Of a stretch of 16,311 bases of DNA, positions 7,415 to 14,878 are shown in pieces. Position 1 is the stretch's first letter. Each line of letters starts with the position of its first letter. The position numbers and the translations under genes are program-made. Below the pieces are notes generated by a model, which was not told the origin of the DNA, did no database searches, and saw nothing but the letters and a program-made list of their open reading frames with translations. Source of the DNA: Gammaproteobacteria bacterium (GTDB lineage: Bacteria; Pseudomonadota; Gammaproteobacteria; Competibacterales; Competibacteraceae); contig PWUP01000315.1 of NCBI GenBank assembly GCA_003562535.1, positions 1-16,311 on the forward strand. The letters run 5' to 3'.

Positions 7415-8688
7415 TGAGTAAAGACCGGATTAACAAAGGCGATGAAGGTAAGTTGCTCTACTGTTCATTCTGTGGCAAAAGCCAACATGAAGTGCGCAAA
7501 TTAATCGCCGGACCTAGCGTCTTCATCTGTGATGAATGTGTTGAGCTATGTAACGATATCATCCGTGAAGAAATGGATGAGCAGGCTCCCACCAACAGCG
7601 CTAGCCTTCCTAAACCTAAAGATATTTTTCAGGTACTGAACGAGTATGTGATCGGGCAGGACAGAGCGAAGAAAGTGCTGGCCGTTGCCGTATATAATCA
7701 CTACAAGCGTCTGGAATTAAAAAACGCTAACGACGATGTTGAAATCAACAAAAGTAATATTTTGCTGATCGGTCCGACGGGTTCAGGTAAGACCTTACTG
7801 GCGGAAACACTGGCGCGGCTGCTGGATGTGCCGTTTACCATTGCAGACGCAACAACACTGACTGAAGCCGGTTATGTCGGTGAAGATGTGGAAAACATCA
7901 TTCAGAAACTGCTGCAAAAATGCGATTACGATGTTGACAAGGCGCAAACCGGCATTGTGTACATTGATGAGATTGATAAAGTCTCGCGTAAATCCGATAA
8001 CCCTTCGATTACCCGCGATGTATCCGGCGAAGGCGTACAGCAAGCGCTGCTTAAGCTCATTGAAGGCACGGTGGCGTCCGTACCGCCACAAGGGGGTCGT
8101 AAACATCCGCAGCAAGAATTTTTACAGGTCGATACCAGCAACATTTTATTCATCTGCGGAGGCGCTTTTGCGGGGTTAGAAAAAGTCATCCGCGCCCGCT
8201 CAGAAAAGGGCGGGATTGGCTTTTCGGCAGAAGTCAAAAGCCAACAAGACCGCCACTACAATGATTTGCTGGACGCTATTGAACCGGAAGATCTGATCAA
8301 ATACGGGCTGATCCCAGAATTTGTGGGGCGTCTACCCGTGATTGCGACTCTGCATGAACTCGATGAAGCGGCTTTAATGCAGATACTCGTGGAACCCAAA
8401 AACGCGATCACCAAACAATTTGCCCGCTTATTCGCCATGGAAGACTGCGAAATTGAGTTTCGTGAAGCGGCCTTACGAGCCGTGGCGCGTAAAGCCATGG
8501 AACGCAAAACAGGAGCGCGTGGCCTACGCACCTTACTGGAACAGGTGTTACTCGACACCATGTACGATTTACCCAGTATGGAGCATGTGGCTAAAGTCGT
8601 GGTCGATGAGACGGCCATTAACGGTGATGTACAACCGTACATCATTTACCAACAGTCTGAACCACGTCGCGCTGCGTCATCGGACTGA
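7414..8688 (+). CDS. clpX: ATP-dependent Clp protease ATP-binding subunit ClpX
   Basis: ClpX is the hexameric AAA+ unfoldase that feeds tagged substrates to ClpP. The 424-residue protein starts with the zinc-binding domain (Cys17, Cys20, Cys39, Cys42). The AAA+ core shows Walker A GPTGSGKT (120-127), pore loop GYVGEDVE (about 153-160), Walker B IVYIDEIDK (181-189), the RKH loop (229-231), and the IGF loop (268-270) that docks on ClpP. Sensor 2 lies in GARGLRTLLE. The ATG at 7414 is preceded by GAGG at 7402-7405, within a possible leader ORF whose stop overlaps this start. It lies downstream of clpP on the same strand, with lon 112 bp further on. Confidence 0.98.
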   Translation: MSKDRINKGDEGKLLYCSFCGKSQHEVRKLIAGPSVFICDECVELCNDIIREEMDEQAPTNSASLPKPKDIFQVLNEYVIGQDRAKKVLAVAVYNHYKRLELKNANDDVEINKSNILLIGPTGSGKTLLAETLARLLDVPFTIADATTLTEAGYVGEDVENIIQKLLQKCDYDVDKAQTGIVYIDEIDKVSRKSDNPSITRDVSGEGVQQALLKLIEGTVASVPPQGGRKHPQQEFLQVDTSNILFICGGAFAGLEKVIRARSEKGGIGFSAEVKSQQDRHYNDLLDAIEPEDLIKYGLIPEFVGRLPVIATLHELDEAALMQILVEPKNAITKQFARLFAMEDCEIEFREAALRAVARKAMERKTGARGLRTLLEQVLLDTMYDLPSMEHVAKVVVDETAINGDVQPYIIYQQSEPRRAASSD

Positions 8689-8700
8689 GACTGAATTGAC

Positions 8701-8751
8701 GGCGTTGGTGTCACACGACGGTTTATAGTGACGGCAACGCCAACCGTTTTT
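8701..8751 (+). terminator. Possible weak terminator or alternative fold between clpX and lon
   Basis: ACGGTT (8718-8723) can pair with AACCGT (8742-8747), and five T residues (8747-8751) follow, as in an intrinsic terminator, though the loop is 18 bases. GGCGTTG (8701-8707) can also pair with CAACGCC (8735-8741). The second stem interleaves with the first, so they are either alternatives or a pseudoknot. It could reduce read-through from clpX into lon. Confidence 0.3.
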
Positions 8752-8800
8752 CTGCCTATTGCGGCCTATTATGGGCTGCTTTCCGCGTCGAGGTTTTATC

Positions 8801-11236
8801 ATGGCACACCATCCTAACCCATCCCTTGATTACTATGCTCAACGCACTCTGCCCATTTTACCCCTGCGCGATGTCGTCGTATATCCACATATGGTGATCC
8901 CTCTGTTCGTGGGTCGGGATAAGTCAGTACGGGCTTTGGAAAGTGCCATGGAACAAGGCAAGATGATTCTGCTGCTTGCCCAAAAAAGCGCGGATGTTGA
9001 CGATCCCCATGAGGATGATTTATACGATTTGGGCACGATTTCCAATATTTTACAACTGCTGAAATTACCCGATGGCACGGTCAAAGTATTGGTCGAAGGC
9101 AGTATGCGCGCCTGCATTAACTACTACCGCGAAGTCGATACCACCTTCACAGCAACCGTCAGTCCGCTGGAATACGAAAACCATTCCCCAGGGCGCGAAA
9201 GCGAAATCATGATGCGCTCTGTGCTCAATGTGTTCGATCAATACGTCAAGCTGAATAAAAAAATCCCTAGCGAGGTTCTGGCCTCCTTATCCGGTATCGA
9301 CGAGCCTGGGCGGTTAGCGGATACCATTGCGGCACACATGAGCATGAAGCTCGATGAGAAACAAAAAATCCTCGAAATTCTGGATGCCTATGACCGACTC
9401 GAATATCTATTGCAAGTGATACAGGGTGAAAATGATGTCCTGCAAGTCGAAAAGCGTATTCGGACTCGGGTTAAGCAGCAGATGGAACGCAGCCAACGCG
9501 AGTATTATCTCAATGAGCAAATCAAAGCCATTCAAAAAGAACTGGGTGATTTAGACGACACCCCTAATGAACTTGAAGAGCTGGCGAGAAAAATCGAAAC
9601 CATCGGCATGCCACAGGAGGCCAAAACCAAGGCCAAGGCTGAGTTAAACAAGTTGAAAATGATGTCGCCGATGTCAGCGGAAGCAACCGTGGTGCGTAAT
9701 TATCTCGACTGGCTGATCAGCGTCCCGTGGAAAAAACAAGCACGGATTCGTCACAATTTAGCGGAAGCTGAACGCATACTCGACGAGGATCACTACGGTC
9801 TAGAGTCCGTCAAAGAGCGAATTATCGAATATCTAGCGGTTCAACAGCGTTCCCGCAAACTCAAAGGCCCGATTCTGTGTTTGGTCGGCCCTCCAGGGGT
9901 CGGCAAAACCTCTCTCGGACGTTCCATCGCTCGTGCGACCAATCGTAAATTTACCCGGATGTCATTAGGCGGGGTGCGGGATGAGGCCGAAATTCGCGGC
10001 CATCGGCGCACTTACATCGGGTCTTTGCCGGGGAAGATCGTCCAAAATCTAGCGAAAATTGAGTCGCGTAATCCACTGTTTCTCTTAGATGAAATTGATA
10101 AAATGTCGATGGATTTTCGCGGTGATCCCAGTTCAGCGCTGCTTGAAGTGCTCGATCCTGAACAAAACAATACATTCAGTGACCATTATCTCGAAGTGGA
10201 TTTTGATCTTTCCCATATCATGTTTGTGGCCACCGCCAATACCATGAATATTCCCGGCCCTTTACTGGATCGTATGGAAGTCATCCGCCTGCCGGGATAC
10301 ACTGAAGATGAAAAAATTAATATTGGTCAACGCTATTTACTCCCCAAGCAAACCACCAATAATGGGCTAAAAAAAGGCGAGATGACTATTCGCGAAGCCG
10401 CATTGCGCGGTATTGTCCGCCACTACACCCGCGAAGCTGGGGTGCGTAATCTGGAGCGAGAAATCTCCAAAATTTGTCGTAAAGTGGTCAAACAAGTGAC
10501 CCTCAAGCCGAAAGATCAACAAACCATCATCAGTCCAAAAAATCTGGACAAATACCTTGGGGTGCCGCGCTATCGCTACGGTTTGGCCGAACAAGAAGAT
10601 CAGATCGGCCAAGTGACCGGACTGGCCTGGACTGTGGTCGGCGGCGAGTTGCTGACCATCGAGGCGGCATTAGTCCCTGGAAAAGGCAAATTGCTGCATA
10701 CAGGTCGAATTGGCCATGTGATGCAAGAGTCCATACATGCGGCGATGACGGTGGTGCGCAGTCGCGCCAACAACTTAGGCATCACTGTCGATTTCTACCA
10801 AAATAATGACTTTCATATCCATGTGCCAGAAGGAGCCACACCCAAAGACGGCCCAAGTGCCGGTATCGGCATGTGTACGGCATTAATCTCCGCGCTGACG
10901 CAAATTCCAGCGCATGCGAATGTTGCTATGACTGGTGAAATCACTTTACGCGGTCAAGTGCTGCCAATTGGTGGCCTCAAAGAAAAATTATTGGCCGCCC
11001 ATCGTGGGGGGTTGCAGATCGTGATCATCCCAGAAGACAATAAAAAAGATTTGGTGGATATACCAAAAAACATCTTGAACAAACTGGATATCCGGCCTGT
11101 TAAATGGATTGATGAGGTGCTAGAAATTGCGTTACGGCAGCTTCCGCAACCGGATGCCGATGGTACTCTACCTGAAATCGGAGCGCAAAAGCCTTCAGAA
11201 TCACGGCAACCTGCCGACAGTATCGTGGCTCACTAG
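8801..11236 (+). CDS. lon: ATP-dependent Lon protease
   Basis: Lon is a homo-hexameric cytoplasmic AAA+ serine protease that degrades misfolded and short-lived regulatory proteins. This copy has 811 residues, slightly longer than the 784 of E. coli, mostly through a longer C-terminal tail. The N-terminal LON domain begins at LPILPLRDVVVYPHMVIP. A coiled-coil region lies around 220-300. Walker A is GPPGVGKT (363-370) and Walker B PLFLLDEIDK. The protease dyad is Ser686 (DGPSAG) and Lys729 (KEKLLAA). I start at the ATG at 8801, with GAGG at 8790-8793, seven bases upstream; in-frame ATGs at 8771 and before lack a ribosome site. I saw no sigma-32 promoter immediately upstream. Confidence 0.97.
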   Translation: MAHHPNPSLDYYAQRTLPILPLRDVVVYPHMVIPLFVGRDKSVRALESAMEQGKMILLLAQKSADVDDPHEDDLYDLGTISNILQLLKLPDGTVKVLVEGSMRACINYYREVDTTFTATVSPLEYENHSPGRESEIMMRSVLNVFDQYVKLNKKIPSEVLASLSGIDEPGRLADTIAAHMSMKLDEKQKILEILDAYDRLEYLLQVIQGENDVLQVEKRIRTRVKQQMERSQREYYLNEQIKAIQKELGDLDDTPNELEELARKIETIGMPQEAKTKAKAELNKLKMMSPMSAEATVVRNYLDWLISVPWKKQARIRHNLAEAERILDEDHYGLESVKERIIEYLAVQQRSRKLKGPILCLVGPPGVGKTSLGRSIARATNRKFTRMSLGGVRDEAEIRGHRRTYIGSLPGKIVQNLAKIESRNPLFLLDEIDKMSMDFRGDPSSALLEVLDPEQNNTFSDHYLEVDFDLSHIMFVATANTMNIPGPLLDRMEVIRLPGYTEDEKINIGQRYLLPKQTTNNGLKKGEMTIREAALRGIVRHYTREAGVRNLEREISKICRKVVKQVTLKPKDQQTIISPKNLDKYLGVPRYRYGLAEQEDQIGQVTGLAWTVVGGELLTIEAALVPGKGKLLHTGRIGHVMQESIHAAMTVVRSRANNLGITVDFYQNNDFHIHVPEGATPKDGPSAGIGMCTALISALTQIPAHANVAMTGEITLRGQVLPIGGLKEKLLAAHRGGLQIVIIPEDNKKDLVDIPKNILNKLDIRPVKWIDEVLEIALRQLPQPDADGTLPEIGAQKPSESRQPADSIVAH

Positions 11237-11269
11237 CGAACGTCCATGATTTTGGGATACTGTTAGCGT

Positions 11270-11302
11270 TTGCCATCGTAACGGATATCATCCTATGATA
11301 AT
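11270..11302 (+). promoter_or_regulatory. Putative hupB promoter with palindrome over the -10 box
   Basis: TTGCCA (11270-11275) and TATGAT (11294-11299) are 18 bases apart. A perfect 15-base palindrome, TATCAT-CCT-ATGATA (11286-11300), covers the -10 box, so a dimeric repressor could block it. Transcription would begin near 11306, leaving a 75-base leader to hupB. The 144-base lon-hupB gap shows nothing else clear. Confidence 0.4.
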
Positions 11303-11380
11303 GTTCAAGGTCGCTGCAGTGCTGTTGTAGCGTTGATCGGCCAATCTGCCCATACACAATGTTGCCAAGGGATACTTTAC

Positions 11381-11653
11381 ATGAATAAAACAGATCTAAT
11401 TGCGGCGGTCGCTGAGTCGGCTGAATTGTCTAAAACAGCGTCTGCCCGAGCCGTTGATGCCACACTGGCCGCGATTACAGAAGCACTTAAATCGGGGGAG
11501 CAGGTCACACTGATCGGCTTTGGGACGTTTTCAGTCCGTGACCGAGCGGCGCGTAACGGTCGTGACCCACGTACCGGAGAAACCATAAAAATCAAAGCCT
11601 CAAAAGTACCCGCTTTTAAAGCTGGTAAAGGGCTAAAAGATGCGATATTATAG
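11381..11653 (+). CDS. hupB: Nucleoid-associated DNA-binding protein HU-beta
   Basis: HU dimers bend and compact DNA with little sequence preference. The product is 90 residues, the canonical length, starting MNKTDLIAAVAE. The dimer core includes LIGFGTFSVRDRAARNGRDP, and the DNA-gripping arm carries the conserved proline in GRDPRTGETIKI. The usual GRNP of the arm is GRDP here, one residue different. The C-terminus is KVPAFKAGKGLKDAIL. The ATG at 11381 has AGGGA (11368-11372) eight bases upstream; the upstream frame extension to 11333 is not family-like. It follows lon, the usual neighbour. tRNA-Val begins only 10 bases after the stop codon, so a joint transcript is likely. Confidence 0.97.
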   Translation: MNKTDLIAAVAESAELSKTASARAVDATLAAITEALKSGEQVTLIGFGTFSVRDRAARNGRDPRTGETIKIKASKVPAFKAGKGLKDAIL

Positions 11654-11663
11654 GTGACCTTGA

Positions 11664-11739
11664 GGGTGCTTAGCTCAGTTGGGAGAGCATCGCCCTTACA
11701 AGGCGAGGGTCGGGGGTTCAAGCCCCTCAGCACCCACCA
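11664..11739 (+). tRNA. tRNA-Val (anticodon UAC)
   Basis: The acceptor GGGTGCT (11664-11670) pairs with AGCACCC (11729-11735), then A and an encoded CCA. The anticodon stem TCGCC/GGCGA encloses CTTACAA, giving UAC. No room exists for a separate promoter after hupB, whose stop is 10 bases upstream, so transcription must come from within or before hupB. Confidence 0.97.
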
Positions 11740-11750
11740 ATTAATTTTTT

Positions 11751-11827
11751 GGAGCGGTAGTTCAGTTGGTTAGAATACCGGCCTGTCACGCCGGGGGTCG
11801 CGGGTTCGAGCCCCGTCCGCTCCGCCA
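11751..11827 (+). tRNA. tRNA-Asp (anticodon GUC), copy 1
   Basis: The acceptor GGAGCGG pairs with CCGCTCC, then G and an encoded CCA (11825-11827). The anticodon stem CCGGC/GCCGG encloses CTGTCAC, giving GUC. It begins 11 bases after tRNA-Val, with AATTTTTT as leader. It appears identical over its length to copy 2. Confidence 0.97.
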
Positions 11828-11863
11828 AATTAATACAACAGCTTGCCAGTCATTCAATTTTCT

Positions 11864-11940
11864 GGAGCGGTAGTTCAGTTGGTTAGAATACCGGCCTGTC
11901 ACGCCGGGGGTCGCGGGTTCGAGCCCCGTCCGCTCCGCCA
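11864..11940 (+). tRNA. tRNA-Asp (anticodon GUC), copy 2
   Basis: The same 77-base sequence as copy 1, with CCA encoded at 11938-11940. It is separated from copy 1 by 36 bases, and the eight bases before it (AATTTTCT) differ from copy 1 at one position. That points to a tandem duplication including a short leader. A strong terminator follows 59 bases downstream. Confidence 0.97.
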
Positions 11941-11999
11941 GATCACAATACAGCGTCTGCTGTTATTCGGTAAGATGCGATTCACTGTATTTGCATTGG

Positions 12000-12029
12000 G
12001 GGTGCCTTTATAATCAAGGCACCCTTTTT
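12000..12029 (+). terminator. Strong intrinsic terminator after the hupB-tRNA unit
   Basis: GGGTGCCTT (12000-12008) pairs perfectly with AAGGCACCC (12016-12024) around a 7-base loop, followed directly by five T residues. This is a textbook Rho-independent terminator closing the hupB-Val-Asp-Asp transcript. ppiD starts 29 bases later. Confidence 0.92.
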
Positions 12030-12058
12030 CGTTTCCGCCTGTATAGAATGCACACACC

Positions 12059-13960
12059 ATGTTACTAGCTATCAGAGAACGCCTGACCGGTTGGGTCGCT
12101 TACACCATCGTTATCCTGCTCAGCGTACCTTTTGCGCTGTGGGGCATTAACTCCTATCTCGACGGCGGCGGCCCTACTGAGGTCGCTAAAGTGGGCAAAG
12201 CGGAGATTTCTCAAAATGAATTTCAGCGGGCATTCCGTCAACAATTAAGCCAACTGCAAGCGCAAGGCATTGATCCAAACCGCTTGGATGATGAGCTATT
12301 ACGCCGCTCCGTACTCGAACAACTGATTACCGCTCGGATTATCGAACAGACCAGCCGAGATTTAGGTCTGCGCGTCAGTGATCAGCAATTAGACCAAGTG
12401 ATTCGTAGCCTACCCGCCTTCCAAGATAATGGGCGCTTCGATATCGAGCGTTATCAGCGCCGTTTACTGCAAGAAGGCTATTCTGCGGTTGGTTTTGAAG
12501 AGATGTTGCGCGAGGCGCTGGTCGCTGAGCAATTACAACAGGGGATGATCGAGTCAGCGTTTCTGACCAGTGCTGATTTACACGACTACCTGCGCTTGCA
12601 ACATCAGCGCCGCCGCTTTGAGTATCTGGTGTTCTCGCTTGATGATCACCGTGGCGCCATTGATATCGATGCCGAGACGATCGAGGACTTCTACCAGGCC
12701 AACCCAGGGCTGTTTCTCAGCCCGGAACAAGTTCGCTTAGAGTACCTCGAATTGACCGTTGATGAGCTAGCGGCTCATATTGCGGTTGATGAACAAGCCC
12801 TACAAGCAGAGTATCAGCGCCGCTCAGAGCAGTTTTCGGTAGCGGAACGACGCCAAGCGTCACATATTCTAATCCGTGTTGTTGATGATGAGGACGAGCA
12901 CGCCATTGCCGCTGCTCGCGACCAAGCCGAAGACCTCCATCAGCGCATTCTCGCTGATGATGCCGATTTTGCCGACGTACTGGCGGATGCTCTGGATCAG
13001 GCGAATGTCGAAGGTGGCGAGCTAGGGACGATTGAACCCGGATTGATGGACCCCAGCTTTGAAAACGCCTTATTTGCACTCGCTGAAGTCGGAGCCGTCA
13101 GCCCACCCATCCGTACTCGCTTTGGGTTCCATATCATTCGACTGGATGGCATTCGTGAAGGTGAAACCACGCCGTTTGCGGATGTGCGCGATGAACTTGC
13201 CGGCGATTTGCGCCTGATGCAAGCAGAACGCCAATTCTTCGACGCGGCGGAAACCTTAGCCAATATCACATTCGAACAGCCGGATAGCTTATTCCCTGCC
13301 GCAGAAATGCTGGATCTACCCGTGCAGGAGTCGGACTGGATTGATCGCTCCAGCCGCTCGGGAATCGCTCGCCATGAGCAAGTGCGCAACGCCGCATTCA
13401 GCCCCGATGTGCTGATGGATCGCTTGAACAGCCCCGCCTTAGAACTGGAGCCGGGTCATGTGATAGTGCTGCGCATTGCCGACTATCAACCGGCAGATAT
13501 TTTGCCGCTGGAAGACGTGCGTGAACAGATTGTCACCATTCTCCGTGACCAACAGGCCATCGAGCGTTTGCAGCGCGAACTGGAAGAGGCGCTGAGCACC
13601 GCCCGCTCAGGTCTTTCTCTAGCCGAACTGGCCGACGCCACTGGCGCGGTATTACAACAACCCGAGCCAGTGACGCGAACCGCCCAAGAGCTGGATGCTC
13701 GGCTACTGGCGACGGTATTCGAGCTGACTCCGCCCTCTGCCGGAGAGGTGCGCCATGCGGTGGGTGAACTGAGCAACGGCGATCAAGCCTTGCTGGCCTT
13801 GCACGAAGTCATCCCCGGTGACATCGCCGCAGACGATCCAGAATGGGTGCAACTGCGGGATCAACTTGGTATGCGCATGGGTGACCAACAATTCGAGCAC
13901 TTTATTGGTTATCGCCGCCAGCAACTGGATATCCGTATCCGCGAAAGCCGCCTCCAGTAA
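12059..13960 (+). CDS. ppiD: Periplasmic folding chaperone / parvulin-like PpiD, inner-membrane anchored
   Basis: PpiD is anchored in the inner membrane near the Sec translocon and assists proteins as they emerge into the periplasm. The 633-residue product has a short cytoplasmic tail, then one transmembrane helix at about residues 12-34 (VAYTIVILLSVPFALWGI). A SurA-type N-terminal chaperone region follows (FQRAFRQQLSQLQAQ, LRRSVLEQLI). One parvulin domain at about 265-365 starts RQASHILIRV and includes GGELGTIEPG and RFGFHIIRLDGI. The long C-terminus is typical. The ATG at 12059 lacks a Shine-Dalgarno site. It follows the hupB-tRNA terminator, so it needs its own promoter; the only -10-like string (TAGAAT, 12044-12049) would give an almost leaderless mRNA. 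Confidence 0.93.
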   Translation: MLLAIRERLTGWVAYTIVILLSVPFALWGINSYLDGGGPTEVAKVGKAEISQNEFQRAFRQQLSQLQAQGIDPNRLDDELLRRSVLEQLITARIIEQTSRDLGLRVSDQQLDQVIRSLPAFQDNGRFDIERYQRRLLQEGYSAVGFEEMLREALVAEQLQQGMIESAFLTSADLHDYLRLQHQRRRFEYLVFSLDDHRGAIDIDAETIEDFYQANPGLFLSPEQVRLEYLELTVDELAAHIAVDEQALQAEYQRRSEQFSVAERRQASHILIRVVDDEDEHAIAAARDQAEDLHQRILADDADFADVLADALDQANVEGGELGTIEPGLMDPSFENALFALAEVGAVSPPIRTRFGFHIIRLDGIREGETTPFADVRDELAGDLRLMQAERQFFDAAETLANITFEQPDSLFPAAEMLDLPVQESDWIDRSSRSGIARHEQVRNAAFSPDVLMDRLNSPALELEPGHVIVLRIADYQPADILPLEDVREQIVTILRDQQAIERLQRELEEALSTARSGLSLAELADATGAVLQQPEPVTRTAQELDARLLATVFELTPPSAGEVRHAVGELSNGDQALLALHEVIPGDIAADDPEWVQLRDQLGMRMGDQQFEHFIGYRRQQLDIRIRESRLQ

Positions 13961-13966
13961 GGTGAA

Positions 13967-14749
13967 TTACAGACCTGCGACCGCAACCGTATTAAAACCG
14001 GCGTCCACATAAGTGATCTCGCCGGTGATCCCGGAAGCTAAATCGGAGCACAGAAAGGCCGCCGCATTACCGACCTCATCAATGGAGACCGCACGGCGCA
14101 GTGGTGCGGCGCCTTCAAACGCTTCCAGCATTTTGCGAAACCCACCAATGCCCGAAGCCGCTAGGGTACGAATCGGGCCGGCAGAGATTGCATTGACCCG
14201 AATCCCCTCGGGTCCAAGCGATTGGGCGAGATAGCGGACATTGGCTTCTAAACTCGCCTTAGCAACACCCATGACGTTGTAGTTTGGTACCGTACGCACC
14301 CCACCCAAATAACTCATGGTGATTAACGCGCCTTGGCGGCCTTGCATCATCGGCAGACCTGCTTTAGCTAAAGCGGCAAAACTGTACGCACTGATGTCAT
14401 GGGCAATACGAAAGTTGTCACGGTCAACACTGTCCACATAGCGCCCTTCAAGCGCTTCACGCGGCGCATAGGCCACCGAGTGGACAATGATATCCAGACC
14501 CTCCCAATGCGCTTGCAACCCCGTAAATAAGTCCGCAATCTGCGTATCCTCAGCCACATCACAGGGTAAAACTATCTGACTGTCACACTCAGCCGCCATT
14601 TTTTCAACACGCGGGCGCAGTTTATCGCCTTGATATGAAAAAGCCAGCGCGGCTCCTTCACGGTGCATAGCGCGAGCAATCCCCCAGGCAATCGAACGAT
14701 TGCTGGCCAGTCCGACAATTAGGGCGCGTTTACCGGCAAGAAAACCCAT
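13967..14749 (-). CDS. fabI: Enoyl-[acyl-carrier-protein] reductase (NADH), FabI
   Basis: FabI performs the last reduction of each fatty-acid elongation cycle and is a short-chain dehydrogenase. The 260-residue product is close to E. coli FabI (262). The nucleotide-binding start is LIVGLASNRSIAWGIA. Catalytic residues Tyr147 (SYLGG), Tyr157 and Lys164 (NYNVMGVAK) have the FabI spacing Y-x6-K. SAGPIRTLAASGI is the flexible substrate-loop region. The ATG at 14749 has GAGGA a few bases upstream; extension to 14893 is not conserved. Residue 93 is Ala where E. coli has Gly, which many FabI proteins share, so no resistance is implied. It converges on ppiD with only six bases between stop codons and diverges from dnaQ. 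Confidence 0.96.
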   Translation of the reverse strand: MGFLAGKRALIVGLASNRSIAWGIARAMHREGAALAFSYQGDKLRPRVEKMAAECDSQIVLPCDVAEDTQIADLFTGLQAHWEGLDIIVHSVAYAPREALEGRYVDSVDRDNFRIAHDISAYSFAALAKAGLPMMQGRQGALITMSYLGGVRTVPNYNVMGVAKASLEANVRYLAQSLGPEGIRVNAISAGPIRTLAASGIGGFRKMLEAFEGAAPLRRAVSIDEVGNAAAFLCSDLASGITGEITYVDAGFNTVAVAGL

Positions 14750-14799
14750 GTTAATTCCTCTAGATAGTGAGCTGTGAATAAAGACTGTACCGATGAGGC

Positions 14800-14821
14800 C
14801 AGCGAGATTACGCCCTCGCTG
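14800..14821. repeat. Inverted repeat in the fabI-dnaQ intergenic region
   Basis: CAGCGAG (14800-14806) pairs with CTCGCTG (14815-14821) around an 8-base loop. It sits midway in the 129-bp region between divergent fabI and dnaQ, where promoters for both must lie. No T-run follows in either direction, so an operator or chance hairpin is likelier than a terminator. I could not assign clear promoters here. Confidence 0.35.
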
Positions 14822-14878
14822 CAAATCATGGCACAATGAACCCATCAAAAGATAACAGCTTATGAGTCGAGAATCACA

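Noticed and set aside
8759..8800. Earlier lon starts, including ATG at 8771
   Set aside because: No ribosome site precedes them, whereas GAGG is well placed for the ATG at 8801.
12009..12014. TATAAT as a promoter for ppiD
   Set aside because: It is the loop of the strong terminator hairpin, with no -35 box at proper spacing.
14461..14475. Ala93 in FabI as a triclosan-resistance change
   Set aside because: Many naturally sensitive FabI proteins carry Ala at this place, so no resistance can be claimed.
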